Assembly (NCBI GenBank): GCA_938049225.1
Contig: CALICM010000099.1
Span: forward strand, 1 to 38,750
Direction: 5' to 3'
Source: an uncultured Paracoccaceae bacterium
GTDB lineage: Bacteria > Pseudomonadota > Alphaproteobacteria > Rhodobacterales > Rhodobacteraceae
Length of the DNA stretch: 38,750 bases
Shown here: positions 34,201 to 38,750 of the stretch, piece by piece
Position numbering within the stretch: the first letter of the stretch is position 1
Layout: the number at the start of each line of letters is the position of its first letter
Position numbers and translations under genes: made by a program
Notes under the pieces: model-generated
What the model saw: the letters and a program-made list of their open reading frames with translations, nothing else
Told to the model about the DNA's origin: nothing
The model's database searches: none

Positions 34201-34343
34201 GCACCTTAACGTTTTCAAAGCAGATTAAATCCACTGAGATCTGTGATCTGCACGAAACGCCGCTATGCCGCCTGACACCAACCGCGAACCAACTCGACTT
34301 TGAAGCGCGCGGTTTCGAGATCATCACCCTAAAGCTCACTTGA
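31284..34343 (+). CDS. glycoside hydrolase family 38 alpha-mannosidase
   Basis: A 1019-aa cytoplasmic enzyme with no signal peptide. It has an N-terminal beta-sandwich domain. The zinc-dependent catalytic domain begins with H-A-I-G-H-A-H-M-D-I-A-Y-L-W-P at ~248 (zinc ligands His and Asp), then the nucleophile in W-L-P-D-T-F-G-F (Asp ~367) and Q-F-H-D-I-L-T-G-T near 570 (further His and Asp). The C-terminal beta-rich domains end normally in G-F-E-I-I-T-L-K, so the protein is not truncated. The true start is the ATG at 31284, overlapping the ATPase stop. It would release alpha-linked mannose from the imported substrate. Known bacterial GH38 enzymes act on mannose oligosaccharides or on mannosylglycerate derivatives. 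IS fragments begin directly after its stop codon. Confidence 0.93.
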   Translation: MSTGWPFTAEKIGARLQLIAPLIHRRQTALPPFKFLALADASLTAPICADPTGWTEIPHESYWGQADLNFVLKTTFQVPQGWHPDRLALHLPLGVLGDIFNHPEALVYVDGHPIGSADRYHHTLPLDPGVADGEHHILSLHGWTGLAGWPPAAGSKAKLFMGTAALVERDPALLSFVDLAQSAYDTLSVLSPEQPERAGLLGALDGAFKILDTRDPLGAAFYDSVPPAYDALQSRIPRVGAPLDVTLHAIGHAHMDIAYLWPISQIRLKNARTYTNVLRLMDEDPKFHFSHSQPQLYAMTAQDHPALFARIKQRVTEGRWEVMGGMWVEPDVNLAGPEALVRQLTLGRKYFHDTFGDVETPVLWLPDTFGFPGQIPQLMQLAGLKWFVTNKLNWNQSNKVPWSSHIWEGIDGSRVLAHILTTPRDVQYLPFPTNYKSDLSAKEVLGTWTNATQQAVRDLPICFGYGDGGGGPTEALLAKARAFRAMPGMPRVQMSTVRDTFEKIEESAHDLPVWRGEHYLELHRGVYTSQGWIKRANRKAEWALHEAEALSAMAGLSPDLTQAWQLLCLNQFHDILTGTSVPQVFTDARADFDRIFAYAETAAAAAADKLRGAEPVILNTSPVSGPRIATVGSEWAKGGQPTTDGVLLHFENLDPYSATLVGQATTPPSPSQASATESGFALENSLLLVEIAKNGQLTRVFDKEANRDVLAPGQNGNQLQAFEDRPIAWDAWDIDPDFEDRMEVIDAATSCEILENGPIRSAVRITSHWRSSTITQTFRLSAHCKRLDIVTDIDWHETHILLKAAFPTSVHAPNAVFDIQWGRIARATTRESAFDAARFEVPAQKWAQIAQDDYAVALLNDCKYGYDVLGNTLRISLIKSATSPDPTADQGTHVFTYSLLPINGLDNAALNAAAYDLNAPLRVVTPAEKEAAKPGCFISCDAPQVILETLKPAADGDGFVVRLFETKGQPAQGTLTFSKQIKSTEICDLHETPLCRLTPTANQLDFEARGFEIITLKLT

Positions 34344-34347
34344 TGTA

Positions 34348-34519
34348 CCTGATGCGTTCTCCACGTTGCTACGGCTGCTGGAGGCACCGCGGGGCAAGAC
34401 CGGAAAGCGCGAGTATGTGCAGGTCCTGCGTTTGCTGGAACATTATGAACAGAATGTGCTGCATACCACCATCAAGGACGCTCTGCAGATGGGCGCGATC
34501 AGCTTTGCCGGGCTGGATG
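34348..34519 (+). pseudogene. IS21-family IstA transposase, C-terminal fragment
   Basis: A plus-strand frame without a start encodes L-L-R-L-L-E-A-P-R-G-K-T-G-K-R-E-Y-V-Q-V, then K-D-A-L-Q-M-G-A-I-S-F. This is the conserved C-terminal region of IS21-type IstA. Nothing else of istA or istB is present. It begins within a few bases of the mannosidase stop. Confidence 0.65.
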
Positions 34520-34602
34520 TATTCCAACCGCACATTGCGTCTCTCGGCCCATTCCATCAGTTTTCCACTGACATACTCTGGGCCATTATCGACACGTATA
34601 GT
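34504..34602 (-). pseudogene. IS3-family OrfB transposase fragment, minus strand
   Basis: About 33 codons encode R-V-D-N-G-P-E-Y-V-S-G-K-L, then W-A-E-R-R-N-V-R-L, then Y-I-Q-P-G-K. This surrounds the second catalytic Asp of IS3 OrfB integrase domains. It ends abruptly on both sides and slightly overlaps the IS21 fragment's flank. Confidence 0.7.
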
Positions 34603-34609
34603 CGCGGGT

Positions 34610-34950
34610 TGACACCGGTCCAACGCGGGCGCTTTGCGGGTCGGAAGCGGCTGACCGGCCTTAAGGACCAGCATGAACGGGAGCGCCCAGAGCTGGAAAA
34701 ATCGATCCCGATGGCCGCTGCGAAGACCGGCATCAGGCGCCGCGCATGTTTGACCACGCCTTCGATGTAGTCGGGTGAGGTGATGGTGTACCGCCCGGGA
34801 ACCGGGTTCTCCGGCAGCCGTTCGGTGATGATCTCGGTGCCGAGGATCAACCCCTCGACGCCCTCGCGGACTCTAGGCCAGAGGAAAGCCACGCAGCATT
34901 CGCGTTGGTAAAAGTCCAGGATTTGCAGGGCGATTCCTGGCTCAATAGGC
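34610..34950. other. unassigned stretch between IS fragments
   Basis: About 340 bp. A minus-strand frame is open here (roughly 34700-34910) and encodes a plausible globular segment (E-G-L-I-L-G-T-E-I-I-T-E-R-L-P-E-N-P), but I cannot assign it to any family. It lies between two IS3 pieces and runs into unrelated sequence at both ends, so it is probably another gene fragment. Confidence 0.3.
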
Positions 34951-34951
34951 C

Positions 34952-35133
34952 CATCTGAACGAGGTCGAACTGGACTTCTCGCGGCCAGGGACACCGACCA
35001 ACAATGCCTATTCGAGGCATTCAACAGCTGGAGTATCTGGACGCATCATGGTTCCTGTCCATGGCCGATGTCCGCACGCGGATCGACGATCGGAGGATCT
35101 CCGAAAGACAACGGGCGCCGTTCAAAAGAGGGT
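34952..35133 (+). pseudogene. IS3-family OrfB transposase C-terminal remnant, frameshifted
   Basis: The frame first reads L-N-E-V-E-L-D-F-S-R-P-G-T-P-T-N-N-A-Y. It then continues, after a shift, as L-E-Y-L-D-A-S-W-F-L-S-M-A-D-V. These match consecutive parts of IS3 OrfB (the K-P-x-x-N-A-x-x-E-x-F-N region and its downstream block). The shift and the missing catalytic Glu context show decay. Its orientation is opposite to the fragment at 34504. Confidence 0.65.
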
Positions 35134-35171
35134 TGCAAAGCCGGAAAGTCGCGCGTATCACCACGCTTCAC

Positions 35172-35248
35172 GGACCGATAGCTCAGCTGGATAGAGTACC
35201 TGACTACGAATCAGGGGGTCGGGGGTTCGAATCCTCCTCGGTCCGCCA
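35172..35248 (+). tRNA. tRNA-Arg (anticodon ACG)
   Basis: A 77-nt cloverleaf with acceptor stem GGACCGA / TCGGTCC, D-arm GCTC...GAGT, anticodon stem CCTGA / TCAGG with loop CTACGAA (anticodon ACG), and T-arm GGGGG-TTCGAAT-CCTCC. The discriminator G is at 35245 and CCA is encoded at 35246-35248. The 3' half serves as the integration site of the element to the right: the recombinase stop codon lies in the anticodon stem on the opposite strand. Confidence 0.97.
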
Positions 35249-36779
35249 TTTCACACAATTGCATTTGGTTTCCTCCTAACATGTTGAATGGCATGGAGGT
35301 TTTTGGGGTTCGAAACCCGGTTTTTCGGTTATAGGCAAGACGCTCGGAGAAGGCGAGTTTGAGGACCGTTCGCTTGTCCTCGATCCGCTCGGAAGCCCAT
35401 AGATTCCAGGGGCTTGCCAGAAAGCTCATCGCGAGTTCGAACATTTGATCGAAACTGCGCTTCGGACCGGGCTTTTGGTCCAGTTTTTCTGCGATCAGGA
35501 GTTTGTCGCTTTCAAGCTTTTCGACTTTGCGCTCAAAGGCGCGTTGCACCGTGAGCGATGAGCATTCGACAATCTGGTCGAGCTTTTCGTCGATTTGCTG
35601 ATCCAACGCCGCCAGATCGCGTTTCAGGCTGGCTTGAACTCTCTTGGCCTTTGAAAGCTGCATGTCCCATGCCTTTTTGAACATAGCGCGGGCCAGCTCG
35701 GCGAGCTTCGGGGCGGGCGTGATGGATTTTAGCACATCCGCGAACTGCCCTTCGAGATCATCGCGGCGGATGGATTTGCGGTAACTGTCGCAGCCTTTGT
35801 TGAAGCACATGTAGTATGGGTGCTTCTTCCCGGTCTTACTCTTTGACCAGCAGGACGTCAGCGGGCGCTCGCAATCGCCGCAGGTCACAAAGCCGCGCAG
35901 AGGGAAGTCCACGTCGATATCCTTGCGGGCAGGCACACGTGCGCCCGCCTCGATGCGCTGTTGGACCTTCTGATAGGTCGCGAGGCTCACCAGCCCCGCA
36001 TGCTGCCCTTTGATCATGTTGAGGCCCCAATTGGGGATATGCACATATCCAGCGTAGATGGGTCGCGTCAGAAGCCGTATGACCTCTTCATAGCGCACTT
36101 CGCCCCTCGCATTCTTCGGGAACTCCGGCGCGCTTTCGAGATAGCGCTTCACCTCAGCCTGCGTCTCAAGCTTTCCGCAAGCGAAGCCCTCAAGTGCGGT
36201 TTGGATGATGGTCGCCATCGGCTCTTTGCGGGTGAGCACCTTGCCATGGCCGGGGCGTTTCTCGAACTGGAACCCCGGAGGTGGCGGGAAACACCAAAAG
36301 CCGTTCTTCGCACGAGCCTCCATGCGGTTGCGCGTCTGCTCGCCGTTGTGTTGACGTTGATGCTGGCTGACGGAGGCCAGCAGGTTTTCAATCAGGATGG
36401 AATGCGCGTCTTCGCCAAATTGCACAGACGGGCTTTCCAGACTGCCGCCAACCGCCTTGAGCGCGCGGCGCAGTGCCCAATGGCTTTCGATGTCGCGGGA
36501 GAAGCGGCTGATATCATCGATAATGACAGCGACCGGGTTCGCCTGTACTTCGACATAGGCCAGCAGCCGATTGAAGGAGGGACGATGCAGCTTGCCGCCG
36601 GAGACCGCCTTGTCGGGAAACACCTCCAGCACGCGATACCCAAGTCGCCGCGCATGGTCGCGGCAGCGTGTCTCCTGACTGTCGAGGCCGTGGCCTTCCT
36701 TGACCTGTCGTTTTGATGAGACGCGGCAGTAAATCACCGCGTCTTTCACATCTGCTTTGGTTTTGAACTCGGTACTCAT
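35211..36779 (-). CDS. large serine recombinase (integrase) of an integrative element
   Basis: A 522-aa site-specific recombinase. The resolvase domain holds the catalytic Ser in Y-C-R-V-S-S-K-R-Q (~20) and D-I-S-R-F-S-R-D at ~90. The Recombinase domain is at ~190-290. A zinc ribbon follows (C-G-D-C ... C-F-N-K-G-C at ~300-335), and then a coiled coil (~375-440). The last nine codons (R-G-G-F-E-P-P-T-P) and the stop are read from the complementary strand of the tRNA-Arg 3' half. The attachment site therefore lies inside the coding end, and the C-terminus must differ after excision. It overlaps the upstream gene by four bases (ATGA). Serine integrases at tRNA 3' ends are less common than tyrosine integrases. 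Confidence 0.93.
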   Translation of the reverse strand: MSTEFKTKADVKDAVIYCRVSSKRQVKEGHGLDSQETRCRDHARRLGYRVLEVFPDKAVSGGKLHRPSFNRLLAYVEVQANPVAVIIDDISRFSRDIESHWALRRALKAVGGSLESPSVQFGEDAHSILIENLLASVSQHQRQHNGEQTRNRMEARAKNGFWCFPPPPGFQFEKRPGHGKVLTRKEPMATIIQTALEGFACGKLETQAEVKRYLESAPEFPKNARGEVRYEEVIRLLTRPIYAGYVHIPNWGLNMIKGQHAGLVSLATYQKVQQRIEAGARVPARKDIDVDFPLRGFVTCGDCERPLTSCWSKSKTGKKHPYYMCFNKGCDSYRKSIRRDDLEGQFADVLKSITPAPKLAELARAMFKKAWDMQLSKAKRVQASLKRDLAALDQQIDEKLDQIVECSSLTVQRAFERKVEKLESDKLLIAEKLDQKPGPKRSFDQMFELAMSFLASPWNLWASERIEDKRTVLKLAFSERLAYNRKTGFRTPKTSMPFNMLGGNQMQLCEMADRGGFEPPTP

Positions 36780-37090
36780 AGGCGGGCCTCACAATCGTTT
36801 TTTGGTTTTGTCTTTGGCTGAGTGGCCGCAAAGGCATCTGTCAGCTCATCCTGGGAAGCCCTGGTAGGGGCTTCGGCCAATGCGTCCGCCAAATGCGCGG
36901 CAATGGCGTGGCTCGTTGCATCCGCACCAAATCCCAGTGCAACGAATTCTACCATGATTGACCAGATCAGTTCCAGAAATGCGCGTTTTTGGTCGTCGGG
37001 GATATCCACATCGTCCAAATAAGGCTGGAACTCTGCGAGGGGATTGGACTGGGTAAATGTATTGGGTGAATACTCTTTCTTCTGGCTCAC
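36776..37090 (-). CDS. small protein cotranscribed with the recombinase
   Basis: A 104-aa acidic protein of no recognised family, probably helical (F-L-E-L-I-W-S-I-M-V-E-F-V-A-L-G, H-A-I-A-A-H-L-A-D-A-L). The start is a GTG at 37090. It overlaps the recombinase start (ATGA), and the promoter upstream at 37167-37195 drives both. The tight coupling suggests a helper, such as a recombination directionality factor or a regulator of the recombinase, but it is not notably basic, as many excisionases are. This role is inferred only from position. Confidence 0.65.
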   Translation of the reverse strand: MSQKKEYSPNTFTQSNPLAEFQPYLDDVDIPDDQKRAFLELIWSIMVEFVALGFGADATSHAIAAHLADALAEAPTRASQDELTDAFAATQPKTKPKNDCEARL

Positions 37091-37150
37091 ACGTTTGTCT
37101 TTCTCTTAGTCGTTCATTCAACAAGTCTCCTCTTCATCAGTTGCTCCTGA

Positions 37151-37202
37151 CAGGAACAAATATAGAATATTATTCCAAATTTTGTTTCCAGTCAAGAACA
37201 AA
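37151..37202 (-). promoter_or_regulatory. promoter and possible operator of the recombinase unit
   Basis: On the minus strand, TTGACT (37190-37195) and TAATAT (37167-37172) are separated by 17 bp, a good sigma-70-type promoter. Near-identical 10-mers read CAAGAACAAA at 37193-37202 and CAGGAACAAA at 37151-37160 on the plus strand. They flank the promoter and start 42 bp apart, about four helical turns. TTGTT-N10-AACAA at 37182-37201 also overlaps the -35 box. Confidence 0.5.
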
Positions 37203-37209
37203 CTCCGAA

Positions 37210-37530
37210 TTACCGTTCCCGATCAGGCTCTTTCGTCCGCCCGGCCCGGCGCTCTTTAAGGCGGGCCTCGACAGCCGCGCTGCGGTCGTCGTCGCGATAC
37301 GCGTCACGCTTGAGTACATTGGTATGGTTGTGGGCCTGGCGTGCCAGTTCGGAGACACGCAGAAGATCGCTGGAGGCGAAGGATTGGGTGTCGCGATAAT
37401 TGCCGTCCCCGTCCTTGTAGCTCCGCGATAGGGTGGTCGTGAAATAGGGTCCCTTCTCCCCTTCGTTCCGCCAGATCGTCGCTTTGAGATTGCCATCGCG
37501 CAATGTGTCCGCGGGTGGCGTGTTTGCCAT
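37210..37530 (-). CDS. conserved small hypothetical protein of mobile elements
   Basis: A 106-aa soluble protein. The N-terminal part has K-A-T-I-W-R-N-E-G-E-K-G-P-Y-F-T-T-T-L, then S-Y-K-D-G-D-G-N-Y-R-D-T-Q-S-F. This is a pattern I associate with small single-domain proteins common on alphaproteobacterial plasmids and islands; their function is unknown. The ATG at 37530 has AAGGAAG upstream and is preferred over 37611. The C-terminal 35 residues are highly charged (R-D-D-D-R-S-A, R-R-A-G-R-T-K-E). It is upstream of, and in the same direction as, the recombinase unit, but separated by a promoter. Confidence 0.75.
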   Translation of the reverse strand: MANTPPADTLRDGNLKATIWRNEGEKGPYFTTTLSRSYKDGDGNYRDTQSFASSDLLRVSELARQAHNHTNVLKRDAYRDDDRSAAVEARLKERRAGRTKEPDRER

Positions 37531-37733
37531 AGGCTCTTCCTTTCGTTCGGTTTGAATGGGGCACGGCAATAAATGTCGCGCCCTGAGGACGTGACAGTAA
37601 AACTTTGACACTCGGGCCGCAGGCTCTGCGGTCAGATTCCCAAGTCAGATCATCGATTTAAGCTGTGATATTCTGATACCAAACGCAGCGGCATTTGTGA
37701 AATAAAGTTACGCGTGCGTTTTGTTTCGGAATG

Positions 37734-38027
37734 TTACAAAGGCGTGTCCATCCAGTCTTTGCTGTGATGACGGATGCGCAGGATCAGCACACCTTTCTCG
37801 TCCTCCAGATAGACAATCAGATGGCTCTCAAACCGGAAGATGCGCACGGGCGGATCGATATCGCGCCGCTCGGGGGCCAGATGCGGCATCTCGGCCAAGC
37901 GCGCAAAGCTGCGGTTCAGCCCGGCGAGATATTTGCGCCGTTGCGCGTGGCCCCAACGCTCCTGCGTGAAGCGTGCGATGTCACGAAGATCGGTCTCTGC
38001 GGCGCGGCTAACGCGGACCCTGTTCAC
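37734..38027 (-). CDS. parE: ParE-type toxin of a type II toxin-antitoxin pair
   Basis: A 97-aa RelE/ParE-superfamily protein. The N-terminal V-R-V-S-R-A-A-E-T-D-L-R-D-I-A-R-F-T, the P-H-L-A-P-E-R-R-D core and the final strands V-L-I-L-R-I-R-H-H fit ParE. ParE proteins usually block DNA gyrase. The start is a GTG at 38027 overlapping the antitoxin stop (GTGA), the classic coupled arrangement. It would help keep the integrative element in the cell. Confidence 0.9.
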   Translation of the reverse strand: MNRVRVSRAAETDLRDIARFTQERWGHAQRRKYLAGLNRSFARLAEMPHLAPERRDIDPPVRIFRFESHLIVYLEDEKGVLILRIRHHSKDWMDTPL

Positions 38028-38260
38028 GCGCCCTCGTCAAATTCCCGCTGCAAGGCGTCCATGTCGAAGTCTTCGGCCACACCGCCCTCAAGCGCCTCGG
38101 TCACCCGTTTTTGCATCGCGGCAATCTTTGCGCTGCGATCTTGATCCTTGCGGATCAAGTCTCGCACATAGTCGCTGGCGTTGCTGTAGCGCCCACCCTT
38201 GGTCTGTGTCTCGACCCAGTCTTTCATCGGGTCCGGAAGGGATACATTCATCGTGGCCAT
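38024..38260 (-). CDS. parD: ParD-type antitoxin
   Basis: A 78-aa antitoxin with an N-terminal ribbon-helix-helix (M-N-V-S-L-P-D-P-M-K-D-W, then G-R-Y-S-N-A-S-D-Y-V-R-D-L-I-R) that binds its own promoter. A flexible acidic C-terminus (D-F-D-M-D-A-L-Q-R-E-F-D-E) covers the toxin. The ATG at 38260 has a near-perfect AAGGAGGTG. The longer frame from 38290 is not needed. It precedes the toxin gene in the same operon. Confidence 0.92.
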   Translation of the reverse strand: MATMNVSLPDPMKDWVETQTKGGRYSNASDYVRDLIRKDQDRSAKIAAMQKRVTEALEGGVAEDFDMDALQREFDEGA

Positions 38261-38334
38261 TTGAGCACCTCCTTTCTTCAAGAATGACACTATTTGGCAA
38301 GGATTGTCAAATTTGAACTCATCACGCGCAGGAC

Positions 38335-38350
38335 TTAACGCGATCTTAAC
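38335..38350. promoter_or_regulatory. CtrA-like box upstream of parDE
   Basis: TTAA-N7-TTAAC matches the consensus of the alphaproteobacterial cell-cycle regulator CtrA. It lies 75 bp upstream of the parD start. A chance match is possible. Confidence 0.35.
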
Positions 38351-38446
38351 CCATAAGTTGTATGATTTTGTGGAATGGATACAAAATATTGTAGAGATAG
38401 TGTTTTATACGGTTGGCGGGTGTCTTCGGGGGCGGCCCTCAAGATC

Positions 38447-38473
38447 ATGCCTGTTGATCCCATCAACAGGCAT
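38447..38473. repeat. perfect 12-bp inverted repeat with 3-nt loop
   Basis: ATGCCTGTTGAT at 38447-38458 and ATCAACAGGCAT at 38462-38473 are perfect reverse complements around CCC. It lies 6 bp after the stop of the broken VirD4-like gene. There is no adjacent T-run on either strand, so it is not an ordinary terminator. Confidence 0.8.
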
Positions 38474-38479
38474 TCTGGC

Positions 38480-38750
38480 TTAACCGCCAAGGGCGGTGAG
38501 CGCGTTCGGCAGGCCTGACAGACGGTAATTGGTGAATTCATCCAAGAGGAACTGGACGGGCGTGGCATCATCGCTGCGTACCAGTTCTTTCAAAGCCGCC
38601 CAGATCAGAAGGCCCAACCAAGGCGCGAAAACATCCATGCGGCTGTAGTCGCAAACGAGAAACAGCGTGGTTTTTTCGCGCTTAAGGTCGGAGAAGCGGA
38701 AGTCACAATGCGCCATCGACGGGGCAAGTCGTCCGCTGGGGCCGAAGGCA
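38480..38750 (-). pseudogene. VirD4/TraG-type coupling-protein gene, truncated at its 3' end and by the window edge
   Basis: The frame is open to the window edge. It encodes about 90 residues with T-L-F-L-V-C-D-Y-S-R-M-D-V-F-A-P-W-L, then the Walker B region V-Q-F-L-L-D-E-F-T-N, as in type IV secretion coupling ATPases that feed DNA to the conjugation channel. In complete proteins roughly 100 or more residues follow Walker B; here a stop comes after L-T-A-L-G-G. The gene is therefore broken or rearranged, right beside the palindrome. The N-terminal part may continue to the right. Confidence 0.7.

Noticed and set aside
34557-35024. A 155-codon minus-strand frame in the IS region, considered as an intact gene.
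   Set aside because: Both ends read through IS3-derived sequence in the wrong frame; only the middle looks protein-like, so it is listed as an unassigned fragment.
35300-35330. A TTCGAAACCC-like sequence near the recombinase 3' end, considered as a second copy of the tRNA attachment core.
   Set aside because: It matches only a short common tRNA-like string and does not extend the identity to the tRNA stem, so it is not an attachment repeat.
36846-37124. A 92-codon minus-strand frame overlapping the recombinase partner.
   Set aside because: It is a shifted reading of the 104-aa gene, which is better supported by its overlap with the recombinase start.
1-38750. CRISPR arrays, rRNA genes and replication origins.
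   Set aside because: No regularly spaced direct repeats, rRNA-like sequence or initiator-box clusters were seen.

Overview
The window looks like a chromosomal stretch of an alphaproteobacterium, most likely a Rhodobacterales (Roseobacter-group) strain. The basis is the moderately high G+C coding sequence, the Rhizobium-type exopolysaccharide (EPS) genes (ExoP-, ExoF-, ExoQ- and ExoY-like), family-5 (Opp/Dpp-type) substrate uptake, and a tRNA-Arg that carries an integrative element. No single gene fixes the genus.

Layout. (1) 1-320: left-edge insertion-sequence debris, an IS5-type transposase start lying against an IS630-type transposase tail. (2) 0.37-5.35 kb: an acidic unknown protein; an AraC regulator divergent from a phytanoyl-CoA-dioxygenase-like (PhyH) gene; a second, unrelated AraC regulator; and a compact histidine-kinase-like protein with no sensor domain. 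(3) 5.48-23.05 kb: a nearly complete Wzx/Wzy-type EPS locus. It has a HAD phosphatase, a BY-kinase/co-polymerase, a WecB/TagA transferase, two sulfotransferases, two GT2 glycosyltransferases, an ExoQ-like polymerase, a flippase, an exported GH9 glycanase, an ExoF-like export protein, a multi-pass membrane protein with a UbiA-like motif, and an ExoY-like priming sugar transferase. (4) 23.17-34.34 kb: a catabolic operon behind a divergent AraC regulator: an MBL-fold hydrolase with a degraded metal site, a family-5 solute-binding protein, a second PhyH dioxygenase, two permeases, a fused double ATPase and a GH38 alpha-mannosidase. (5) 34.35-35.14 kb: a graveyard of IS21 and IS3 fragments. (6) 35.17-38.75 kb: tRNA-Arg(ACG) and the left end of an integrative element: a large serine recombinase whose last codons lie in the tRNA gene, small cargo genes, a ParDE toxin-antitoxin pair, and a broken VirD4/TraG coupling-protein gene at the right edge.

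How the parts work together. The EPS genes can be read as one pathway: ExoY-like priming on undecaprenyl phosphate, chain extension by the GT2 and WecB-type enzymes, sulfation, flipping by Wzx, polymerisation by the ExoQ-like protein, and export controlled by the ExoP/ExoF pair, with the GH9 enzyme trimming or releasing polymer. The 23-34 kb operon reads as uptake of a mannose-containing compound, cytoplasmic removal of mannose by GH38, and oxidation of the remaining part by the PhyH enzyme.

The most interesting signal is regulatory. The two look-alike AraC genes, 22 kb apart, each face away from an operon containing a PhyH dioxygenase. Each of the two intergenic regions carries nearly the same 28-bp element: two ATCAAA half-sites exactly 21 bp apart, placed 43-44 bp from each araC start codon. 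This suggests a duplicated regulator-operator-dioxygenase module, with possible cross-regulation between a catabolic operon and a stand-alone dioxygenase gene.
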